Assembly: GCA_031213475.1 (NCBI GenBank)
Contig: JARUPZ010000029.1
Location: 6,935,290-6,999,289 of the forward strand
DNA: 64,000 nucleotides
Reading direction: 5' to 3'
From: Nereocystis luetkeana
Taxonomy: Eukaryota; Sar; Phaeophyceae; Laminariales; Laminariaceae
Position 1 is the stretch's first letter, and every line of letters starts with the position of its first letter. The notes under the pieces are model-generated. The model ran no database searches and was not told the origin of the DNA. It saw nothing but the letters and a program-made list of their open reading frames with translations. Made by a program: the position numbers and the translations under genes. Shown here in pieces: positions 11,453-24,100 of the stretch.

Positions 11453-11563
11453 TTACGGGGGGCCATAGTAAACAGGACCTACGGGACACACGAAAATCTA
11501 TATATTTCCCTATTTGTACTATTAATAACAATGTTTGGTCTTATTTGCCATGGCCCCTCGTAA
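11453..11563 (+). mobile_element. TA-type MITE copy 8
   Basis: TA-flanked, ends TTACGGGGGG and CCCCTCGTAA. Confidence 0.85.
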
Positions 11564-11670
11564 TAGTAGGGATGCCACCTTTATACACGTCTGTACTTGA
11601 ACTTTGACTTGATGACTGACGCGCGCGACGGCAAGGATACAGCAGTATTGCCGGTCCCTATATACTAGTG

Positions 11671-11785
11671 CCTGTATGTATGTATGTACGTATGTATGTA
11701 TATGTTATGTATGTATGTATGTATGTAATGTATGTAATGTGTGTTATGTACCAGGTATGTTACGTATGTATGTATGTATGTATGC
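11671..11785 (+). repeat. TATG microsatellite
   Basis: Runs of TATG interrupted by TACCAGGTATG. It lies inside a repeat whose flanks (GATACAGCAGTATTGCCGGT...GCCAGGCAACAATGCCGGCA) also occur uninterrupted at about 10970-11070. Confidence 0.85.
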
Positions 11786-11988
11786 GCCAGGCAACAATGC
11801 CGGCACTAATATAGCGGCAACCGGCACTAATTACTCCGCACACCCAGCGACACTGGTTGATCTGCCATCCGTGCCAAGCGGTTTATTCCGCCGGCACTAT
11901 TTAGGGCGGGCGTCGCTACTCAACCGGCACCAAAATGGAGACCGCCACTACCGCTTTTAGCACCTAATTTTTCGGAGCTCTATACTAG

Positions 11989-12094
11989 TTCACGGGGGGT
12001 CATAGTAAATAGGACCCAATATTGTTGATAAAAATAGGGAAACGTACAGGTTTTTGTGTGTATGATAGGTCCTATTTACTATGGCCCCCCGTAA
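11989..12094 (-). mobile_element. TA-type MITE copy 9
   Basis: Left end slightly changed (TTCACGGGGGG), right end CCCCCCGTAA followed by TA. Confidence 0.83.
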
Positions 12095-12331
12095 TAGTAT
12101 GTCATCAACTATATAGTAACTCATCTACTGGTACGTATTGCTGTGGGTACCCCTGCAAAAAGAGCGTCCCGTGACAGGCGAAAACAGGCGCTCTTTTCGC
12201 AGCGCAACGCTCCTGTCTGTAGTCTGCCGTATAGGCGGTACGGTGTATACGTGCCGATCCGACCGAACGCTCTTTTTAACATATCTATTGTACCTACACC
12301 TCTTAAATCGGTGTACCCGCTTTACCGCTTC

Positions 12332-12438
12332 TTAACCCCTTTAGAACTCCAGTCCCGTTTTGGGGACAAGGCACTCAAATTCCAAGTAATTTGTCCCGAA
12401 TTGTCCCCAAAACGAGACTGCAATCCTAAAAGGGTTAA
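12332..12438. mobile_element. TTAA-type MITE copy 2
   Basis: TTAA at both borders; same palindromic core. Confidence 0.83.
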
Positions 12439-13262
12439 AAGCGAGTCACAAAAAGACCCGATTTACTGAAGAAGAGCTGCGGTAATAGTAAGAGGGCAAC
12501 CCGATGAGGCTTGTTTTAGGTACAATGTCTTGCATCTCGCAGACAGGCAGATCGTCTACAAATCCTCTACATATCATTCCCACGTCACAATGATCCAGAT
12601 CTTTCAGGGCGGATGATCTGTAGGATCTGTATGATCTGTATGATCTGTATGGTCTGTATTATATAGCTCATGTTGGCGCGTGGGAGCCGAATAAGCCGCA
12701 TTATCTACAGGGCATGATTCCTGGGTTGGATCAGAGCTGGTGAGGAACTGGATGGTCTATAGATCATGATCTGTTCTACATGAAAGTGTGCAAGGTTTCC
12801 CCATCCGGGATGGCGGTTGACCCTTGAAATCCCTGGGGGGGGTAGCAATCTGAAAAGGGGCACTGCAAGCAACAAAATGGGGTATAGACGAGACGTATCA
12901 CGCTGCTTGCAAAGCTGAGTATCAACTACATAATCAGTCGAACTTACAGCTGACGTAGTTCACAATTTTATCAAAAACAGCAGCAGGCATTCGCTGGCTG
13001 CTAGCTATGTAGCTATTCGCACGTAGCCACCCGGGCAAGAAACGAAGAACATGGGGAAACAAAAAAAAATGTTCTTAGAGAGAAAGAAAAAGAAAATAAT
13101 ATAATAGCCGCCAACCAACCGGGGCAAGTAACTGGGCGAGTAAAAACACCGACCGCAGCCCAGCCCAAACAAACGAGTCTATTACTTTTCAGTCGTGTTA
13201 TAGCACGGAATAGTGTTGCATCGTCAAACACTATTAATACTGGCATTTCAACGATATTCAGG
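12439..13262. other. No gene recognised; GATC-rich and A-rich sequence
   Basis: GATCTGTATGATCTG-type repeats at 12610-12660; nothing else structured. Confidence 0.55.
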
Positions 13263-13365
13263 TATAACCCTTTCAGTTAGGACCGCAGTCCCGTTTTGGG
13301 GGCAAACTACTTGGAATTTGAATGGTTTGTCCCCCAAAACGGGACTGCGGTTCTAAAAGGGTGAA
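13263..13365. mobile_element. TTAA-type MITE copy 3
   Basis: Full core; border TTAA mutated on both sides. Confidence 0.75.
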
Positions 13366-13400
13366 GGAGCTCGGTCAGTCACAAATATATCTATCTACAG

Positions 13401-13432
<32 letters not shown>

Positions 13433-13475
13433 CTTCGAAGTATTAGATTTTCCGAAAAGCGCTTCCCCCCAACTT

Positions 13476-13577
13476 TTCAAACCCTGTGTGGGCTGCAGTC
13501 CCGTTTTGGGGACAAACTACATTGATTCCAAGTAGTTTGTCCCCAGAACGGGACTGTGGTCCTAAAAGGGGTTGAAA
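13476..13577. mobile_element. TTAA-type MITE copy 4
   Basis: Core CAGTCCCGTTTTGGGGACAA and its inverse present; borders degenerate. Confidence 0.75.
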
Positions 13578-13653
13578 GTTAAACCCCGACCCCCACCCCT
13601 GGGAAACTGAGACGAGGCGATTGACAGTGCTCCCTTTGGTATTTTTTGTAGTC

Positions 13654-13748
13654 TACCCCTGTAGGCCTGCAGTCCCGTTATGGGGATAAACTACTTGAAG
13701 TTTGAGTGGTTTGCACCCAAAACGGGACTGCGGTTCTAGAAGGGTTAA
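13654..13748. mobile_element. TTAA-type MITE copy 5
   Basis: Right TTAA intact, left border altered. Third copy within 500 bp. Confidence 0.75.
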
Positions 13749-13904
13749 CTTAAAACGAGTAGCGTTGGTGTCGTGAATGTACTTTTTTTTAATTCATTTA
13801 TTTTGCGTCTTTTGTTCCGTTTGACGTTTTGTCCTTTGTTGTTTTTGACGTTTTTGTTGTCGTATGTGTTCATCACCCCGCCCCCCCCCCCCCCCCCCCC
13901 CCCT

Positions 13905-14010
13905 CGATGCGCTTCTCCGTCTCGAGAAGGGAGGCGCGGTCAATGGTCTAGTGACCAGGGCAAGCAACAAGTAAGTACGCCCTCTTCCACCCCCCGCGCT
14001 CCCTCCCTCC
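13905..14010 (+). mobile_element. LINE 3'-end copy with C-rich tail
   Basis: CTTCTCCGTCTCGAGAAGGG to GGGCAAGCAACAAGTAAGTA then C-rich; lies just upstream of rhomboid exon 1. Confidence 0.7.
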
Positions 14011-14177
14011 CCCCCCCCCCCCTGCCCCGCCTCCCGCCCGCGCCTTCTGAACAGATGGAGGCGTGCGGGAAGAGGTTAGCTCCGGACCCTGACATCCGGC
14101 AGTTCCCCGGGGGGGCGGGGGGTGGGGGTATGAGGGGTGGGTCAGGAGCCCTTGCCTTGAGCAGCGGGCCCGCCGAG

Positions 14178-14261
14178 ATGGCACAGTATCCAGTAACGGT
14201 GTTGTTCGTTCTGGTCAACCTCATCGTCGCCTACCACCTCTGGGCAAAAAGGGCGAGTGAG
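14178..14261 (+). CDS. Rhomboid gene exon 1 (signal-anchor-like first membrane helix)
   Basis: Encodes MAQYPVTVLFVLVNLIVAYH and a short basic stretch WAKRASE, a typical first helix with a positive end. The phase-0 start of exon 2 requires a phase-0 end here. The best such site is GAG followed by GTCACG, a weak donor; the stronger-looking GTGAGG four bases into the RAS codons gives a stop in exon 2. An in-frame ATG at 14055 would add 41 Gly-rich residues. Confidence 0.65.
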
Positions 14262-15062
14262 GTCACGACCAGGGCGTGTGTCATGCATGTGTGCGGTCGT
14301 CAAGTCGGCGAGGGGAGGGAGGGTCGCTGTCTTCTCGCGATCTAAGCACGAACCTGTAGCGGGGCAGCCGGGGGGGGCGGGGGGCGGGGGGGGGGGGTGT
14401 ACTCATTATCAGGCATGGCCGCGGTTGTATGACCATGGACCCTCGCATCCCTACATTGCCGGAAAAGGGCTTGTTTCACACCGTCGTTGCCAACCATTGC
14501 ACCTAACCTATATATATATTCCAGGTACCAGGTATATATATAAGGGAGGGGGGGGGGGGTGGTGTACTCGATAGGAGGTATGTACTCGATCTCATGCATG
14601 GCCGTACTGTAGTCGTATGATGATAGACTCTCGCATCCCTACAACGCCGGGACGGGGCATGTCGGGTTTTCATACCGACCAGGCAGACATTGCTTGCACC
14701 AAGCGCGAAGCGCCGTTAGGTGTCGGGCGAGTCGCATGAAAGGGTGAGCTGCATCCTACTAAGAACCGCTTTTGAGGCGGACTTGCGTATATATGGATGA
14801 CAGCTTCAGTGAATCAATTTAATTTCCGGTCGTAGGCATTTTCAGAGACAGCAATGGGAGTACTACGTAACTGCCTCTTGGGTGTCTTACCTCGGACACT
14901 ACGTGATACGATCAATTCCCTTGTGCGGAGTAAAGGCTATATACCTCGCACAAATGTGGGTGGGTGGGGGGCTAGTGTGTGGTCCCCGATCTGAACCGCG
15001 ACTAATATTATTAGGAGGGAGAGATTCAAGAGCGTTCCAAAGAAAAAACGTGGCAGCTTCGG

Positions 15063-15102
<40 letters not shown>

Positions 15103-18100
15103 CCCCGCCTCTCCCCGTAATCGACGGTGTATCCTGCGGTAGTAGTAGTATTCGCCTGCGTTACTACGGGTTGCTGATAATCGCGCTTAATATCGTACCC
15201 CTTCCCCCCCTCCCCCCCCTCCCCCGTCTGAATCTCTGCACCGAAAATGGATATAATGTGTGTTCTTTACTGTTTTCGTTGTTGTTCGTTTTGATTTTTC
15301 GTTTTTTTCTTCGTTTTTTGTTTTATTTTGTTTTGTTATATTTTGTTTTGTTTTGTTTTGTTTTGTTTTGCTGTTTTGTTTTGCTCGTTTCTTTGTTTGT
15401 TTCTTCGATCAGGTGTCGCCTGATTCTGTGGCGATAAGCTACTCCCTGTTCTGGGAAGAGGGCGAGTATTGGCGGCTCGTGACGGCATCCTTCAGCCACT
15501 TCGAGCCGCTCCACCTCCTGTTCAACGCCATGGGGACCTGGAACACCAGGGGGACCGAGGTGCTCCTGGGATCGTTCCGCCACCTGTACCTGGTGAGTCC
15601 GTTTCAGCCAATCACACCCTGGGTTCTTTTTTTGAGTCAGCCAATCACACCCTGAGTCATTTTTTTGTGTCAGCCAATCACACCCTGAGTCCCTTTTTTG
15701 AGTCAGCCCATCACACCCTGAGTCCTTTGTTTGAGTCAGCCAATCACACCCTGAGTCCTTTTTTTGAGTCAGCCAATCACAGCCTGAGGCTTGATATAGT
15801 CAGCCAATCACGAGCGGCTGCTGGGGTCCCTCCGCCGCCTGTGTTTGATGAGTCCATTTTAGCCAATCACACCTTTGGGTTGATTTAACCAATCAGCCGA
15901 TCACGCCTTGAGGTTTTCTGCAGTCGGCTTGGCCAATCATGCCGCGAGGGTTTTTCCAATCAGCCGATCGCTCCGTGAGATCTCCTGCAGTTATGGCCGA
16001 TCACACCGTAAGTTTTTTCTGCAGTTAGCCGAATCACACATGTAAGGTTTGGGCAGTCGGCCTATCAGGCCATGCGGTTTTCTGCAGTAAGCCAATGTCA
16101 TACTAAAGGTTTCCCCAGGCAGCCAATCACGCAGTGAGTTTTTCTGCAGTTCGCCAGTTACACGTATATATATATATATATATATATATTATATTATATT
16201 ATATTTCTACAGTAGATTAGTCAATCACGCCGTGAGTTTTTTTGCTGTTAGCCAATCACACATTTATCATGTCTACAGTCAGCCAATCCTGACTCGAGGT
16301 TTCTTGCAATTGGCCAATGAATGACACCTCGAGGGTTTCTCCAGCGAATCACGCTGTGAGTGATGTTCTGCATCACACACGTAGTTTTCATATCTCGGAG
16401 AGATCATGATCTATCTATCTACAGATACATCATCTTGTTCCTCTCCTCTCGTTGTGAGAGGTAGTAGTGCACGATCTGCTTTACAGGGCAGATCCCACCC
16501 AGGAATCACGAGCTACAGTAGATCATGTAGAATAGACGGATCCCACCCGGCAGCATGAGCTAGATCATGCAGATCAGGAATATATCCGCCCTGAATGATG
16601 TAGATCATCAAGTGGGAATTATCTGTAGATGATCTGTAAATGATCTGTAGATTATCTGTAGGGTATATGTAGATGATATGTAGGTGATCTGTAAATGATC
16701 TGTAGATATGTAGATGAACTATATGTTGATGATATATAGATGATCTCTCTGTTGGGGGATGTGCAGGATTTGCTTGGTACAGATCCAACCCAGGAAAACG
16801 TTTCCCGTCAGATCATGCAGTAGATACGGCTCCCACCCGGCAACAGGTCATACAGATCATACAGATCATCTGCCCTGAATGATTCAGATCATTGTGAAGT
16901 GAGAATGATCTGCAGATGATCAGTAGAATATACGTAGAGTATCTGCACATGATCTGTAGATGTTCTGTCTGAGGTGTACAGGTTTATTGCGCCCGCGATT
17001 GGGGGAATTCTGTGACCTGTGCACGGCACTCGATGGCTCTACGTATAACCAAAATGGGCTTCGCTAGAAATCACGGCATGTCTGACACAGCGACTGCTGG
17101 CCAGCTACTATCATTTAAGAGTAGCAGCATTGTCTGTTCGCGTGTTGTGCCAGCAGCCTGTGAGCCCCGCCCCGCGCTGCTGTACTCACTTGGCATTTTT
17201 GCAGCTCACGCGACTAGCCAAACAACGCCTGTCTGTCGGTGAAGGGGCGTTCTTCAAACAAGCCTAGAATAGATGAACGAACACGCCTCATTATTTATTA
17301 CAACCGACCATGGGTTATACTCGGATGGTTCCCCTATTTCTCTGATATATCCCCTCCCCTCTGGTTCGTACGTATACGGGGGTATACTGGAAGAGGGGGT
17401 GCAGGGAAAACGTCGCCTGCCTCCCCTCGCTCGAAATGGCTGAAGCTGTGGCGACAGGTTCGCGTCGTCTTCTGTCTTTTGGGCCGCCTCTCTCAGACAT
17501 CTTCGCGCTGATACTTTTTCGTTTGTTGCATCTCCTCGTGGTCGCATTGCTGTGTGTTGTATCCTGTTCTTGTCTTCTTGACAGTATGGACTCCGCTCCT
17601 CCTTTGATCCCCAACGAATTTTTGAAGGCTGAAGGTTTTTCATGACGCTGACTCCCCCCCCCCCTCCCATGTACCCACTCCCGACCCCCCCCCCCCCGAC
17701 CCCCCTCGATCCCGCCCCACTCCATCCCACCCCCGTCTTCGCCTCCGTTTCTGCGTCGGATGGCTTGGAGGACGCAGAGCTTGAATCTGGTGGTAGCGAC
17801 GATAGTGCTGGTGATGGCCATCAAGCACTTGTTGATCAAGTGGGGCGGCATGGAGAGCCATCGCCAGGGGAAGGCGGTGGGGTTTTCGTGCGTGATTTTC
17901 GCGTACATGACGTACCTAGCCGTGGCGATGCAGGAGTTTTGTCCCGCGGGACAATCCTTGTCGACCCTCTGCTTCAAGACGCGGTACATTCCCATGCTCG
18001 GGGGTGAGTTGGGACTGGATGGGATCATGGGATGGGATGGGATAATGGAACGGGATGGGATGGGATGGGATGGGACGGGTTGGGGTGGGATTGGATGGGA

Positions 18101-21100
18101 GGGGAGAGGATGGGATGGGATGGGATGGGATGGGGTGGGATGGGATGGGGTGGAATGTGACTGGATGGGATTGGATGGGATAATGGGATTGGATGGGATG
18201 AGATTGGATGGGATAAGGGGATGGGATGGGATAAGGGGATGGTATGGGATGGGATGGTATGGGATGGTATGGGATCGGGTTGTGTAACTCCTATTTTGTT
18301 CTGAGGCTCCTGACTTGAGCTCTGTACATACCTCACCCAAAAACGGACGAAACGTAAATAAAAGTGAGCTATTCATAAACAAATCCCGTCTACCCAACGA
18401 AAAATAGAGTAGACCATGAAGGAGATTCCAACAATAAGGCATGCCTTATTGGATTACCATACGGCACGCCCTTATTGGATACCCCTGGTAGTTCCCAGTG
18501 ATACTTAAGAGCTTCGACACACGAAAAATAATATTTATACCATGAAAGTTCGTCTAACGTGCCACGCGTTTTTTACGCCACACCTCCCAACGTGTCTTCG
18601 GCCCTGCCCTGCCCTGCCCTGCCCTGCCCTGCCCTGCCCTGCCCTGCCCTGCCCTGCACCGACTCTCGACCGGCTCTCTCCGTACCCGTCTCTACCTCAG
18701 GGCTTCCCTCGCTTCCGGTCAACCTCGGCCCCTTCGGATCTCTGGCCCTGGCGCAGATTATTATGCCCAGGGCCGCCTTCCTAGGGTGAGAGGCACATTT
18801 CTTAACTCCCATTTTTTCGACTCCCTCCTTCTCAACGAGTAATGCCAGGTACCATTTATCTACAGTAGCTCCCACGTGCTTGCGCCTACCAGGTACCCTG
18901 CTATCATACCTGGTACCAATTTTGTTCACGGCCTTTTGATTAACTCGCGTTTTCTCATCTCCGATTTCGTCAACCCTCTTAGGACCCCAGTCCCGTTTGG
19001 GGGACAAATCACTTGGAATTTTACTGGTTTGTCCCCAAATTGGGACTGCGGTACTAAATGGGTTAATAACCATTTTTCTTCACTCGCGTTTTTCTAACGC
19101 CTTTTTTGTTTTTGTTCCCATTTTCTGTACCACCTGGTACAATTTTCTCGACGACCATTTTCTTGACTGCCATTTTTTTCGAAAGTTTACTATTACGGGG
19201 GGCCATAGTTAATAGGACCAAATATTGTTAGTAGAAATGGTTAAACATATAGGTTTTTATGTATAACATAGGTCCTATTAACTAGGACCAAATATTATTA
19301 GTAGAAATGGTTAAACATATAGGTTTTTATGTATAACATAGGTCCTATTAGCTATGGTTCCCCGTAATATTAATATCGTTTTTCTTGACCTCCATTTTGT
19401 TGACGCCCATTTTTTGGACAGCCCATTTTCGTGATCATCGTCATTTTTTCAACTTTTCTCAACTCCCATTTTCTCACTATTGACTACACGTACGTGCTCT
19501 GAACGGAAAAGTAAGGACCGTTCGAGTGTTGATGTTATTACGGGGGACCATAGTTAACAGGACCAAATATTGGACAGTAAAAATGGTGAATATATATAGG
19601 TTCTTATGTATACCGTAGGTCCTATTAAATATGGCCCCCCGTAAATAGTGCCTAAACGAACCTTCCGTGATCACCTTGAACCGGAAATAACAGCGGCAAC
19701 ATTGCCAACATTATCACAACCCCCCCCCCCCTCCCCACCCCACCTACCCCTTGTGCTACCCGGTATAATGAGCGCCCAACTGTTGGAGGTGTCTCTATTC
19801 GGAGCAGGAACGGTGCTCCGTCTCGAAAGGGACGTCTGATCAAAGCTCGAATGGCTGAAGGCAGACAACAATTGATCACGCCTCGAAAGGGATGCGTGGT
19901 CACAATGGTTAAATGACTATTACGGGGGACCATAGTTTTACAGGACCAAATATTGTTAGTTAAAATGGTTAAATATCTAGTTTTTTATGTACACCATAGG
20001 TCCTGTTAACTAGGGTCCCCCGTACTAAGGCAAGCAACAAATGAGTACCTACCCCCCCCCCCCTCCCCGGGGACCATAGTTTTACAGGAGTAAATATTGT
20101 TAGTAAAAATGGTCAACTATATAGTTTTTTATGTACACCATAGGTCCTGTTAACTGGGGTCCCCCGTAATAAGGCAAGCAACAAATGAGACCTCCCCCCC
20201 CCCCTACCCCCCCCCCCCCCCCTTCGCACCCCTCCCCCCCCCAACCAAACCACTCAAAAAAAAAAACAACCACAACAGGCACTTGGCGGGGATCTTGATG
20301 GGCTACCTGATGTCCTGGGGCATGCTCGGCCGCATCTCCACGCCAATCCTTGCGGGGGCGTCGGTGATCCTCATGCTGCAGCACTCCAAGGGCTGGGCGA
20401 GAAACATGCCCGACTTCTCCCTCCTGCTCCAGGGCTGGACGGGGGGCGACTCGGGGCGGGTCGCTCGGGCTCGGAGGTTGAGGTCTTGCTTCGTCGCGCA
20501 CGGGTGAGTGAGTTTTGTCGGAGCTGTTGGGGGTGGGGTGGGGGCGTATCATAGGTCCCTTCCCAGCACCAGAGGCTGAATGAAACCCCCGCCGAATATT
20601 CCACCATTTTTTTTTTTTTTTCGCAAAGTCACCAGGTATATATATATACCTGGTGAAAAATATACCACGGTATATATATATAGAACTACATACTTAGATC
20701 ACAACCCCTGAGCGTGCTCGGTTGGTGCATCCCTGGCCTCTCAGAGCTCCCACTTCCAAACCGCCTCCTTTCATTACTTGCCGGACCTTTTCCAGCAGTT
20801 CTTTGTTTTCTCGGTCATTTCTTCCTTTTTTCTTCTTTCGTTTCGTGTGCGTGCGTGTTCTCCGAGCACGGCATCGCGGGAGGACCCGGCACCGTCGCGC
20901 GTGCCAGCAGGTGCTGGCGGGTAGAGGGGGGGTTGCAAGGAGCGCGGTCGCCGCTTTCGTGCCTAGGCGTCGCGTGTGCCTCGAGACACGAGGGATGCAT
21001 GAACGGGCTTTGTCTGGCTTCGATTTATGATTGTTGATAGAGTATGTGCGAGTTTATAAAGGTCGTTCGGGACCGCAAGATAATATTCAAGCGGTGCATA

Positions 21101-24100
21101 TTTTTGCGACCACGCTGAAGTTGAAAGAGGGAGGTGTGCAGTTTGAACACCAACGTTATCGAGCTGGCGAACGACGGCCACGGTGAGCACCGGGCTTCAC
21201 GCGAGGCGGGCGACGGGGCTGATTGTGGCAGAGAGTGATAAAAGCTTTACCCGGACCGAATCGGTAGCGAGGTGGTCGCGAGAGGGGCGGGCGGCGTACG
21301 AGGCTGAGAGAACAGCTCCTCCGTGCGATTTTTTTCTATTCTTCTTATCGATCGGGTGTAAGGTGTTCCAATCAGGCAGACAAATATTACACGAGAGGGG
21401 ACGGGGATTTTTTTTCCTTTCCGAGTTTTTGGTTTCGTTTTCATTGTTTTTGCTGCTGTGCCGTGCTGTGCTTTCGCTTTCTTCGTACATACAGTACAGA
21501 CATAGAGCATATCGAAAGAAGAAAATAAGTACAGACAGTAGTACCCTACCTGGGGTGTATGTGCGTACGTACGACATCCGCGACGCGAAGCGTATATGTG
21601 GTATCCAAGCTGTGACGTCGGAGCTGTTTTCTCCTGAAGCATGGCGGCGGGACTCTTGGCAGTATCAAGCCGCTGGTTTGCAATTATTACGATCCTTGAA
21701 AACACTAAACTCAATCGTGGACCTCTGTTCGCTTCGCATAATTTGATGTACTTTTTTCCTTCCTGAGCGAGCGTAGCGGGCGGCGTAGGCCGCCCGCGGA
21801 GCGAAGCGCCTTGTATATATATATATAATATTATACCAGGTACCTTGTACTGACTGATAATATTCATCGTGTACTCTTATGTTGTGAATTGTTTCTCGTT
21901 TACTCGTATGATACGCTTTTTTTTGGTTGTCTCTTCTTTTTGCTTTTCACCCGTACACGCATATCATAGTAGCAGTACGTTTCTTTTGTTGCTGTTGTCC
22001 ATGCTGGAAACCACGACCACGCCCCGCACGTGCGAGTTGGAAGCGTTGGAGTCGGGGGAAGGGTTCGGGAGGGGGGAGGGGAGGGGGGCTTTGCGCGCGT
22101 GGACGAAGCCTCTAGAGATTACAGAATTAAGTATCGGTACTACTATTTAATAACTGCTTAGTGAAAGGATTTCGATTTTGTTTTTCGCTTTGTTTTTGAG
22201 AAAAAAAATGAAGATTTTTTCGTGTGTTCGTTTGTGCGTATGATATATTTTTTTTGTAACCGAGTCAGGACCCACCCCGATCGTAATCATCCCACTCCCC
22301 CCCCCCCCCCCCCCCCCTCTTTTCTCTCTCCCTCCCTCCTCCTACTTTTCTTCCGCCCCCCCCCCCCCCCCCCCCCCCGTGGTTATACGGCTACGGCCCT
22401 GCATGATACCTGGTAACGAGTACCCCCCGGCCCCCCGCCCCCCCACCTCCCCACCTCCTCGTCACCCCCGCCCCTTCTTGTCGATCTTCATGACATATAA
22501 TTGGGTTTCAGCTGCTTGACGGTGGCGTTTTTGTGCCTGTTCACGTGGGGAACGGGGTTGGCGGAAACGATGGCGCTCGTGGTCGGGTTCAACGCGTTGC
22601 AGGCGCTCAAGTGCTGCTGCTGCCCTGACAGGTACCTTTCGTGTACTCGTATATACGTAGGGTTAGTTAGGGTACGTGCTTTTGTCTGTTTAGCGTCTGC
22701 TCTTGAATACCAGGTTCAGGTCATGGCACTCAACTACTGGCTGACATGTTAGTACGTACGTGCGTACGTACGTACGTGCGTACCCCGCCTGGGTTTTGTT
22801 CAGTTTGGAGGCGTGTCATGGTAGGGGTGAGTGCACCTGCATATATATATATATATACATATATATATATCATATGTATATAAATTTTCGAGGCTCCTCA
22901 GTTGAGTTTTCTTTTCCTTTTTTGTTTTATGTTTGTTTGTTTGTTTGTTCGTTTTTTTTTTTCCCATCACCTTCGCCCTTCCGTCTTTCTCCTTCCGTCC
23001 CTACCTCTTGATCGAACCTAAAGGGAGTCGACCAAAAGAGGTCCGGCAAGTTCATGACATGTACACGGGCGGAGTGTCATGTTAAAGTCTGTATCCTACA
23101 GATGGACTGGAACCGGTACACAAATAAGAAAGTGTGTTGAGCGTAAGCTTTTTTTTACCCAGATCTCCAAGGAAGGTAAAAAAAAACAACAACTCATTAT
23201 TGGTCGCCTCTCAGACCCGGGGGGCCACACAGCAGCTTCCCCCCCCCCCCCCCCCCCCCCTCTCTTCTTCCTGGCACGGTTCGTGCCTTGACTTTTTCTA
23301 ATCGCGAGGCTTTTTTTGCCTCGTCGACTTGCGTCGACTTGCGTATACCAGGTACACCGGTATTATATAACACCACGCTATGCGCGCTCAGCAGCTGATT
23401 CCTTATTTATTTGCCCGATGCTTGTGTAGACCCCCTACGCTAGCGCGTGCGCTACCACTCGCTACAATAGGGCAGTGCAGTGGTTGGAACCGTATCACCC
23501 GTGTGTTAGGATGGATAACACACGGGTGATAGGATAACACACGGGTGATGAGGTATCACCCGTGTGTTAGGATGGATGACACACGGGTGATGAGGTGACA
23601 CACGGGTGATAGGATAACACACGGGTGATAAGATTACACACGGGTGTGATAAGATAGCACACGGGTGATAATATATCACACGGGCGATAAGATATCACAC
23701 CCGCGTGATAAGATAACACGCGGGTGATAGGATAACTCACGGGTGATAAGGTATCACACGGGCGATAAGATGTCACACGGGTGTTAAGATGACACACGGG
23801 TGATCAGATAACACACGGTTGATGAGATAACATGCGGTTGATGAGATAAAACTCGGGTGATGGGATACCACACCCGGGTGATAATATTACACACCGGTGA
23901 TAAGTTAACACACGGGTGATAATATATCACACGGGCGATATTATATCACACCCGGGTGGGGGATAAGATACCACACGGGTGATAAGATATCACACGGGTA
24001 ATGAAATATGATACCGGCGATAAGATACCACAACCGGGTGATAAGGTAATACACGGGTGGTAAGATGACACCAGGTTGATGAGATAGCACACGGGTGATA

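Larger units (their letters stand above)
19763..20222 (+). mobile_element. LINE 3'-end copies with C-tails, duplicated, rhomboid intron 4
   Basis: TGAGCGCCCAACTGTTGGAG and CTCCGTCTCGAAAGGGAC start the copy. It ends AAGCAACAAATGAGTACC plus a C-tract, and a second end AAGCAACAAATGAGACC plus a C-tract follows near 20190. Each is accompanied by a MITE. Confidence 0.77.

Noticed and set aside
17315..18442. A 375-codon minus-strand frame
   Set aside because: Runs antisense through rhomboid exon 3 and the GGGAT repeat; Pro-Ser-His wording comes from the repeat.
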